A stretch of DNA of 64,000 nucleotides, from contig JAEUTP010000020.1 of NCBI GenBank assembly GCA_016787705.1, positions 1-64,000 on the forward strand, written 5' to 3'. The position numbers and the translations under genes were made by a program. Shown piece by piece: positions 1-7,900 of this stretch (the first letter of the stretch is position 1; each line of letters starts with the position of its first letter). The notes beneath the pieces are model-generated. The model was not told where the DNA came from. It worked only from the letters and a program-made list of their open reading frames with translations, and did not search any database. The DNA comes from Bacteroidia bacterium (GTDB lineage Bacteria > Bacteroidota > Bacteroidia > B-17B0 > Aurantibacillaceae).

Positions 1-156
1 CGGGTAAGCCAATTTCTTTAGGCCCCAGTTCTCTTCGTTAACCACTTTACCACCTAAGTCGGTAATGGTTTTTTTAATTTTCTTCGCGGCCTCCTTTGCC
101 TGATCATCAGACAAAACGGGAGTTAAAATGAAGACCGTCTCGTAACGTTTTTCCAT
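1..156 (-). CDS. rpsF: 30S ribosomal protein bS6 (5' part, cut by window edge)
   Basis: The first 52 codons are present; the gene continues beyond position 1. The translation begins [19 protein letters not shown] and reads on to [10 protein letters not shown], the classic bS6 N-terminal strand and the W-G-x-(K/R)-x-L-A-Y-P motif. bS6 binds 16S rRNA with bS18 in the small-subunit platform. The ATG at 156-154 gives the canonical N-terminus. A promoter-like TATCTTTG with an upstream TTTG lies 33 nt before the start codon. In this phylum rpsF usually leads an S6-S18-L9 operon; the remainder would lie outside the window. Identification is near certain. Confidence 0.96.
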   Translation of the reverse strand, partial: MEKRYETVFILTPVLSDDQAKEAAKKIKKTITDLGGKVVNEENWGLKKLAYP

Positions 157-188
157 TGTTTATATTTATTTAATTTTTAATTGGGCTG

Positions 189-220
189 CAAAGATAGAGA
201 AATAATCTAAAAACCACAAA
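189..220 (-). promoter_or_regulatory. rpsF promoter, TTTG-N20-TATCTTTG
   Basis: On the minus strand TATCTTTG (196-189) matches the Bacteroidota -7 consensus TAnnTTTG, and TTTG (220-217) lies 20 nt upstream as the -33 element. The expected start site is a few bases downstream, giving a leader of about 25 nt before rpsF. This is the best match to the full two-part consensus in the window. Confidence 0.7.
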
Positions 221-286
221 AAAAATCAGATTTTCGGGCTTTTTTCCAAAAAATCTGACAATTAAATTGTGTATAGTAAAATTAGC

Positions 287-1192
287 TTATTTTATAGTGA
301 TAGTGGCGTTATAATCTACCGAAGTTTCCTGCTCAAAAATACCCAAAGTTACGGGGGTATTATCCCTAAAACAGGCTACACCACCCCAGTTAAACGTTTT
401 TTTCTGGTAAACCCATGCTTGCTGGTCTTTTACCACAACCCGCTGAATTATCTGTACATTTTGTCCTTCAATAGACTCTTCGGTTATACCTTGAGGATAT
501 TTGGCCAAAAGAGCTGCAACTTTCGCACTTGGTGAGGTTTTTGTGATTAGGGCTGTAGTATTGCTTTCTATTTTGTGTTCAACAGGTTGTTGCACTTCGG
601 TTTTAACAGGGGTTGCAGTGGCTTTTCTTTGTGCAATATACCCTACTTTTGATTGCTGATTTAATTTTCTGTTGGCAAGTTCCTTTTCACGAGCCAATTT
701 AATGGCTTCACGCTCTGCTTTCTTTACTTCGCGCATCGCTTCACGCATTTCTTTTAAATATTTTTCATCATAATCCATGTTATTATTACCTGAATTATAA
801 CCATACTTATTGATAGGTTGCTCAAATAGCGAATAATCAACTCCTTCATAAAAATTCATTAGTACCACATCAGCAGTATACACAGGTAAACCGCCAATTT
901 TTTCAGAGGGAATGCCTTTAGTACTTACAAAATATCTTTTTTGCACGTATCCGGGTTTCGAGATAGTTACATCATATTCACCGTCTACCGATAGGTTTAT
1001 TTTATACTCACCTTGTTGGTTTGCTGTAAAAGCGTTAAACAGGAAAGCGTTTTGAGTAACCTGAACCAAAGCACCATTCAAAACCGCATTACTTTCGTTG
1101 TAAACGGTGCCTTTAAATTGCACAAAACCCTCATTAGCAAGGCCAAAAGAGGCTATTAACACTAAGAAGATTATTTGTTTAAATCTTTTCAT
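287..1192 (-). CDS. Secreted carboxypeptidase-regulatory-like protein, short paralogue of the 41.4-44.0 kb gene
   Basis: This 301-residue protein has a signal peptide (about residues 1-20), a beta-sandwich resembling the carboxypeptidase regulatory domain (about 25-105), a linker containing GVDYSLFEQPINKYGYN, a charged Lys/Glu/Arg helical stretch (about 140-180) and a C-terminal module with IIQRVVVKDQQAWVYQKK followed by a WGG and an FRD motif. The same ends appear in the 873-residue protein at 41368-43989, so the two are paralogues. I chose the ATG at 1192; a TTG nine bases upstream would only lengthen the signal peptide. It is probably exported to the periplasm or surface. Molecular function is unknown: the beta-sandwich is a structural domain, not an enzyme. 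Confidence 0.8.
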   Translation of the reverse strand: MKRFKQIIFLVLIASFGLANEGFVQFKGTVYNESNAVLNGALVQVTQNAFLFNAFTANQQGEYKINLSVDGEYDVTISKPGYVQKRYFVSTKGIPSEKIGGLPVYTADVVLMNFYEGVDYSLFEQPINKYGYNSGNNNMDYDEKYLKEMREAMREVKKAEREAIKLAREKELANRKLNQQSKVGYIAQRKATATPVKTEVQQPVEHKIESNTTALITKTSPSAKVAALLAKYPQGITEESIEGQNVQIIQRVVVKDQQAWVYQKKTFNWGGVACFRDNTPVTLGIFEQETSVDYNATITIK

Positions 1193-1443
1193 AAGTTTCA
1201 ATTTAACGGCTTATACTTTAAATTGGTCGGCGAAGTTACATATTTTATCGACCTTTCTATTAACTTTAGCCTGTTAATAAATATTAAATCGCAAAGACCA
1301 TGCCAGCAAAAATTATAATTAACATATGCGCGAGAGTAATTAACATCTCGGGCCAAAAATTAGCTTTTCAATCATTTATTTAACGTTTATTAATATTGCA
1401 GGTTAATGCCTACATTTATCGTTGGTATTACAACTAATTTTAT

Positions 1444-4400
1444 ATGCATTTGCTCTCCAAAAAATCCCTCTTTTTAAGTATAAGTATCCTCTTATTCATT
1501 TTTACATTTCATTCTCAAAATGAATATGTTGATTATCGTTCAGCAACAAATCCTTTATATTGGAAAAACCGCAAACCTTTTGAAGGATATTGGCAACAGG
1601 ATGTTCATTATACAATTAAAGCAGAAATCAACGACAGTTCCGATATTCTTTCAGGAAATGAAGAGTTAACCTATTGGAACAATTCACCTTATGATATTTC
1701 TTTTGTTTACTTTCATTTATACAGCAATGCACAAACCAAAGGTTCTTATGCTGCCGATCTTTATAAGAATAACCATTACAAACTAAAATTTGGTAAATAC
1801 CGCTCTCAGGGTTTAGGTACACAAGTAGAAAAAATCACCATTAACGGGCAAGAATTAAAAACCGAGCTCGATAATACAATATTAAAAGTATATTTTCCGA
1901 AACCTTTAAAGTCGGGCGAATCAATCACCATGGTGCTTAACTTTAAAACTTATTTTGATACCGAGGCAATTCGTAACCGGATGAAATTATTTAATGCATT
2001 TGGCAACAAGCATTACGATATTGTTCACTGGTACCCACGTGTAACTGTGCTTGATGCTAAATTTGCCTGGAATACCGATCAGCACATGGATCATGAGTTT
2101 TATGGAGACTTTGGTTCTTTTAATGTAGAAATGACACTTCCAAATAATTATGTAATGGATGGTACCGGTACTTTATTAAATGAAAAAGAAGTATTACCCG
2201 ATACCCTGCGGGCAAAATTAGATATCAGCAACTTTTTAAATAAACCTGTTAACTCTCCCCCATCCGTCATCACAAAAAAAGACGGTACAAAAAAAACATG
2301 GAAATTCTCGGCCATGAATGTGCACGATTTTGCTTTAACTGCCGATCCTACTTACCGCATTGGTGAAAGTAACTGGGATGGTGTGCGCTGCATTGCCCTC
2401 GTACAAGAGCCTCACGCGGCTGGCTGGTACAATTGCTCAAAATATATTGCCAAAGTATTAGAAGTTAATTCTTACAATATTGGCCCATATCATCATCCAA
2501 AAATGATAGTTGCCGATGCGCAGGATGGTATGGAATATCCTATGCTTACACTTTGTGGTGGTTTCGATCCAACATACCGCGGCTTGTTGGTACATGAAAT
2601 GACACACAACTGGTTTCAGGGAATGCTGGGAACCAACGAAAATTACCGTGCTTTTATGGATGAAGGATTTACCCAATTTTATACAGCAGATACCTATCAA
2701 TATATTGACGGGCCAATAATGATAGAACCAAAACCAAGAAGTAATTATGTTGAAAAATTTACTGAACCTGTGCGTGTTTTGGATGATGAGATATACAATA
2801 GCTTTTACGCGGGTGCCGTTATTCGTAACGAAGAATTACCACTAAATACACACAGCGATGACTTTAATGGTGGCATTCGTCATGGTGGCGGTTACGGACA
2901 AGTATATACCAAAACAGCTGCCATGCTTAAAAATTTAGAATATGTGCTGGGCCGTTCTTTCTTCGATAAAGCCATGCAGCATTATTTTAAACAATGGAAA
3001 TTTTGCCATCCTTACCCCGAAGATTTCAGAAATTCTATTATTGGTTTTACCGGTGTTGATCTTAACTGGTTCTTTGATCAGTGGTTGGAAACAACAAAAA
3101 CAGTTGATTATAAAATCGGAAAGATCAAACGCAAAAAGAATCATGTATATGAAATAACATTTAAGCGTAAAGGCAGTATGCAAATGCCAATTGACTTTGT
3201 GGTTATTGATAAGAATGATTCTGCCCGCCATTATTACATTCCAAATACATGGTTTGAAAAACCAACCGGTGCTAACACTCTGCCCCGCTGGATTGGTTGG
3301 GGACCAAAATTAAAACCAACTTATACAGCTACATTAAACATTGGTACAAAAATTAAAAATGTAATTATCGATCCTTCGTATCGTTTGGCAGATGTGGATA
3401 TGACCAATAATGTAAAACGCGGTAAAGTTAATTTACGTTTCGATTCTCACGTTTACAATCCGCCAAACTGGAAAAAATATGATATGCGCATTCGACCGGG
3501 CGTTTGGTATAATGGTTACGATGGTTTAAAAGTTGGTGCAGTTTTGGCCGGCGATTATTTAATAACAAAAAATATTTTTGAACTTGGCGTATGGTTTAAT
3601 AGTGGTTTAGGGCAAGCTTATCTTGATAGTACTGTTAAAATAAATTCATTTAATACAATTTCTTTTTTATTCGACTACAAAACCTCCTTGAACAGGTATG
3701 TAAAAAAATCAAATGTTTATTTACAATTAAAGTCTTTGGATGGTCTGGATGGCGGCACTATTGGTTTTGAGAAAAGAAGCAACAATAACAAAACAAGAAT
3801 GTACACACATTTAAAAGCTATGTTGCGTGATATACCCCAGGATATGGTGTACCTTATAAATGATAAAGAATGGGGATACCAAAAATTAAACAGTGCTATT
3901 CATGTTGGATTAGAACATACGTACAAATACAAAAAGGGTTTTGGTGTTATTAACATGAATTTACGCACTGCCGCGTTTACAAATGATTATGATTTTTCTG
4001 CAGCAACTATGAGTACTGTAAATAGAAATGATCTTGGAAAAATAAATATCAATACACGTTTATTCGCACAAATAGGGTTTGGAAATAATTTGCCCGCAGA
4101 ATCAATGCTGTTTGTTGCCGGAGCAAATAATGAAGAATTAATGGATAATAAATATACCCGTTCTATGGGTTTTATTCCACCAGAATGGGGCAACTATGGC
4201 AATGTAACCAATCATTTTACTTCGGGTGGGGGCTTAAATTTAAGAGGTTATAGCGGTTATTTATTAGCTCAAAAAAATGCTGATGGCTCTTTTACATATA
4301 ATTACAAAGGCGCAACCGGTGCAGCGTTTAATACTGAAATTGAATTTGGAGAATTATTTAAATTTATTAACCCTAAATTTTTAAAGAACAGTATTAAATT

Positions 4401-4650
4401 ACAACCTTATATTTTTGGGGATGCCGGTATTATAAATACCCAGGCTTCAAATAAACCTAATGTAATGAGTGATATCATGGTAGATGCCGGAGTGGGAACA
4501 ACTTTAAGCATTGTACGTTGGGGGCAGCTAGCTAACATTAAACCCCTCACTATACGATTTGATATGCCCTTCTTTATTAACCGTTTACCTTACGCTGAGA
4601 AAGATTATTTTCAGTTCAGATGGATGATAGGAATTAATAAAGCATTTTAA
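1444..4650 (+). CDS. M1-family metallopeptidase with C-terminal outer-membrane-barrel-like domain
   Basis: The 1,068-residue protein opens with a signal peptide (about 1-24). The gluzincin site is intact: H384-E385-x-x-H388 in VHEMTHNW, and the third zinc ligand E407 in MDEGFTQF at the family's usual 18-residue spacing. M1 enzymes are zinc aminopeptidases. M1 catalytic cores end near residue 600; here about 400 more residues follow (about 660-1068), rich in alternating aromatic and polar strands, with an LRGY motif (933-936) and a terminal phenylalanine after FQFRWMIGINK. These are hallmarks of Omp85-like or surface-antigen barrels. I infer that the peptidase is tethered to the outer membrane by its own barrel. 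The peptidase call is strong; the barrel call rests on pattern only. Confidence 0.88.
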   Translation: MHLLSKKSLFLSISILLFIFTFHSQNEYVDYRSATNPLYWKNRKPFEGYWQQDVHYTIKAEINDSSDILSGNEELTYWNNSPYDISFVYFHLYSNAQTKGSYAADLYKNNHYKLKFGKYRSQGLGTQVEKITINGQELKTELDNTILKVYFPKPLKSGESITMVLNFKTYFDTEAIRNRMKLFNAFGNKHYDIVHWYPRVTVLDAKFAWNTDQHMDHEFYGDFGSFNVEMTLPNNYVMDGTGTLLNEKEVLPDTLRAKLDISNFLNKPVNSPPSVITKKDGTKKTWKFSAMNVHDFALTADPTYRIGESNWDGVRCIALVQEPHAAGWYNCSKYIAKVLEVNSYNIGPYHHPKMIVADAQDGMEYPMLTLCGGFDPTYRGLLVHEMTHNWFQGMLGTNENYRAFMDEGFTQFYTADTYQYIDGPIMIEPKPRSNYVEKFTEPVRVLDDEIYNSFYAGAVIRNEELPLNTHSDDFNGGIRHGGGYGQVYTKTAAMLKNLEYVLGRSFFDKAMQHYFKQWKFCHPYPEDFRNSIIGFTGVDLNWFFDQWLETTKTVDYKIGKIKRKKNHVYEITFKRKGSMQMPIDFVVIDKNDSARHYYIPNTWFEKPTGANTLPRWIGWGPKLKPTYTATLNIGTKIKNVIIDPSYRLADVDMTNNVKRGKVNLRFDSHVYNPPNWKKYDMRIRPGVWYNGYDGLKVGAVLAGDYLITKNIFELGVWFNSGLGQAYLDSTVKINSFNTISFLFDYKTSLNRYVKKSNVYLQLKSLDGLDGGTIGFEKRSNNNKTRMYTHLKAMLRDIPQDMVYLINDKEWGYQKLNSAIHVGLEHTYKYKKGFGVINMNLRTAAFTNDYDFSAATMSTVNRNDLGKININTRLFAQIGFGNNLPAESMLFVAGANNEELMDNKYTRSMGFIPPEWGNYGNVTNHFTSGGGLNLRGYSGYLLAQKNADGSFTYNYKGATGAAFNTEIEFGELFKFINPKFLKNSIKLQPYIFGDAGIINTQASNKPNVMSDIMVDAGVGTTLSIVRWGQLANIKPLTIRFDMPFFINRLPYAEKDYFQFRWMIGINKAF

Positions 4651-4821
4651 GAAATTATTATATTATTATATATTGATGTTTCTAATAATAATTCGGAAAA
4701 AAAATTCAATAAATTAAGTGGTTTTTATACCATCAACAGGGTATTTTTTTGTTTTAGTCGATTTATTGAGTAAAATAAGCATTCTGCTTAGGAAAAAATT
4801 ATGCCAACATAGAATAATTTA

Positions 4822-4829
4822 TAACTTTG
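4822..4829 (+). promoter_or_regulatory. Putative promoter of the adhesin operon (TAACTTTG)
   Basis: TAACTTTG matches the TAnnTTTG -7 consensus and sits 88 nt before the adhesin start codon in an otherwise featureless AT-rich gap (4651-4917). No convincing -33 TTTG was found at the right distance, so the assignment is tentative. Confidence 0.4.
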
Positions 4830-4917
4830 TTAAGTATTTTTTTTAGGTAAAACTATTTAAAAGATTTTATTGAAATTTTTAGTTTTTATGTTCTGATTGA
4901 ATGCACTTTGTTATTAA

Positions 4918-7900
4918 ATGAATAGAAATTTTTATAAAATATTTTTTATTTTTTATTTAGTCATCCTTTCAGGAAAAAAATTCTATGCGCAAAATCCCGC
5001 TGCTTGTAATAACCTGGTTAACCTTTGTACCAATTCTGCTTTTAGTTTTAGTGCCAATTCAGGAACTGGTTTAGTTGCCGGTTTAAATATCAGTAACCCT
5101 TTTAGTAATCCGCAAGCAGTAAATGTGGGTTGTATGTTTACAAATGTAGCAAACCCGCAATGGTTGTTATTAAATATTACTTCATCCGGTAATTTAGGTT
5201 TTTCTTTTGGTGCATTTTTTTCTGCATTTCCACAGGCAGGTAATTATGATTGGATAATGTGGCCTTATTCACCAAATGCATGTAACGATATTTTCAACAA
5301 TCTTTTACCGCCTGTAGCCTGTAATTGGAACTGCACGGGTGGTGGTGGCACAGGTATGGGAACAGTGCCTCCGGGCGGAAATCCATGTAATTTTCAACCT
5401 TCCATTCCTGTAACACAGGGCCAACAATTTATAATTCTTATTACCAATCCAAGCGGTGTAAATACACCGGTATCTTTTGCTAATACCGGTAGTGCAGGCG
5501 TTTCGTGTAACCCTATTTTATACAACAATCAAACGGCATGTCCGGGACAATTAGCTATTTTTACAGGCACCTGGGTTAATTCAAGCAGCGGCAGTTATAC
5601 GTTGCAGCCAGGTAATGTGGTGCAGTCAAATCCAAATTTTACTGTTAGCTCTTTAGTAACTCAAGTATACACTGTATCAGCGCAGGGTACCAATTTATCT
5701 TCAGTAGCAATAGCCGATCAAACAACGTTTACTTTAACTATCAATCCTATTATTCCTATTTCAGTTGCAACGCCAACCAATTTTTGCTATGGCAGCAATG
5801 CAACATTTACAGTGAGCCCCGCCGGTACGGGTACTTTTGATGTTACAGGGCCTAGCGCGCCTACAACATCTTTTGCAACAACAAACATTTCTTACCCCAA
5901 CGTAACAACATCAAATATTGGTACTTTTACTATTGCTGCGAGTTATACAAATGGTTGCACGGGTACCCAAACAGCACAAATTAATGTAGCTCCAAATCAT
6001 TCTATTACTGTTACTTCAAACACAAACACGTGCATGAACGGCACAGTGAGTTTAACTTCATCCATGCCAACCGCCACCGCATATGCCTGGACAGGTCCTA
6101 ACAGTTTTGCTTCTTCTTTACAAAATCCTGTTCTTAATAACATGCAGCCTGTTGAATCTGGCGTTTATACAGTAACATCTAACATTAATTTTAATGGCAT
6201 TACCTGCCCAAAATCAAACACGGTTCAGGTTAGCGTGGTTACCACAAGTGCAGTAGCGGTTACTCCAAACTTTACTTTATGCGAGGGATCAATTTTAAAT
6301 CTTACCTCAAGTGCAACAGGTGCAGCATCCTATTCGTGGAATGGGCCAGCATCATATACATCCACATCTCAAAACCCATCAATTTTTGGCATGCTTCCTT
6401 CCGGAGCCGGTAACTACACTGCTACCGCTTCTTTTACCAATGCCGCTTTAACCTGTACAACAAGCGCAGTATCTAACGTTTCGGTGGTTGCCACACCAGC
6501 GGTTACAATGACTGTTCCTCCGCATATCTGTCAGAATGCAACTGCAAACTTAAGCGTCAATGCTACCGGTGCATCCGCCTATACATGGGCTGGACCAAAC
6601 TCTTTCACATCATCGCTTTCAAATCCAAGTATTATAAGTGTTCAGCCGGTAGCTTCAGGAATTTACACTACAACCACTGTATTCTCTATTGGAACCGTTA
6701 GTTGCCCTATCATAAATACGGCATCTATGAGCGTTGTAGGAACAAATACGGTAGCCGTTACCCTAAATTTTACAGTTTGCCAGGGATCTAACGTTAACTT
6801 AACTTCAAATGCCAGCGGTTCACCAACTTATTCATGGAGCGGCCCGGGAACATATACATCCTCTACACAAAATCCAACTTTGCCCTCAGTTCTTCCAATT
6901 GATGCCGGTAATTATAATGTAACAGCCATGTTCACCGACGGGGTTTTAACCTGCACTACAGGTGCAATATCTAATGTTTCGGTAGTTGCCACATCACCTG
7001 TTACGCTAACCATTCCAACACATACCTGTCAAAACGCGACAATAAATATGAGCATAGCTGCAACAGGCGCAACAGGATTTAACTGGGCAGGGCCAAATGG
7101 CTTTACTTCAACCAATGCTTCAACAAACATTGTAAATGTGCAGCCGGCAGCTGCGGGTGTTTATACAGCAACAGCAACTTTTTCTATTGGTACTGTCAGC
7201 TGCCCAACTTCAAACACAGCATCCATGAGTGTTGTAGCAACAAATACCGTAGCAGTTACTCCAAATTTTACCTTGTGCCAGGGATCGGGTTTAAATTTAA
7301 CATCCAATGCAACAAGTGCGGTTTCATATTCATGGAATGGCCCGGGCGGCTTTACTTCAGCAGCTCAAAATACGTTAGTGGCTGGTATGCTTCCTTCGGG
7401 AGCAGGTAATTACACTGCTACAGCATATTTTACCGATGGTGTTTTAACCTGCACAACATCTGCAGTATCTAACGTTTCGGTGGTTGCCACTTCTACTGTT
7501 AATATGTCGGTGCCGCAGCATACTTGCCAGAATGCAAATATAAATCTGAGCATGGCTGCAACGGGCGCAACAGGATTTAACTGGGCAGGGCCAAATGGTT
7601 TTACTTCAACCAATGCTTCAACAAACATTGTAAATGTGCAGCCGGCAGCTACGGGTGTTTATACAGCAACAGCAACCTTCTCTATTGGCGCTGTTACCTG
7701 CTCAACTTCCAATACATCATCCATGAGCGTTGTACCAACAAATACAGTTGCTGTTACTCCCAATTTTACCTTATGCCAGGGTGCTAGTTTAAATCTAGTT
7801 TCCAATGCGGCCGGCTCTCCTACATATTCATGGAATGGCCCGGGAGGTTTTACCTCGGCAACTCAAAATACATTAGTGGTTGGTATGCTGCCTTCAGGAG

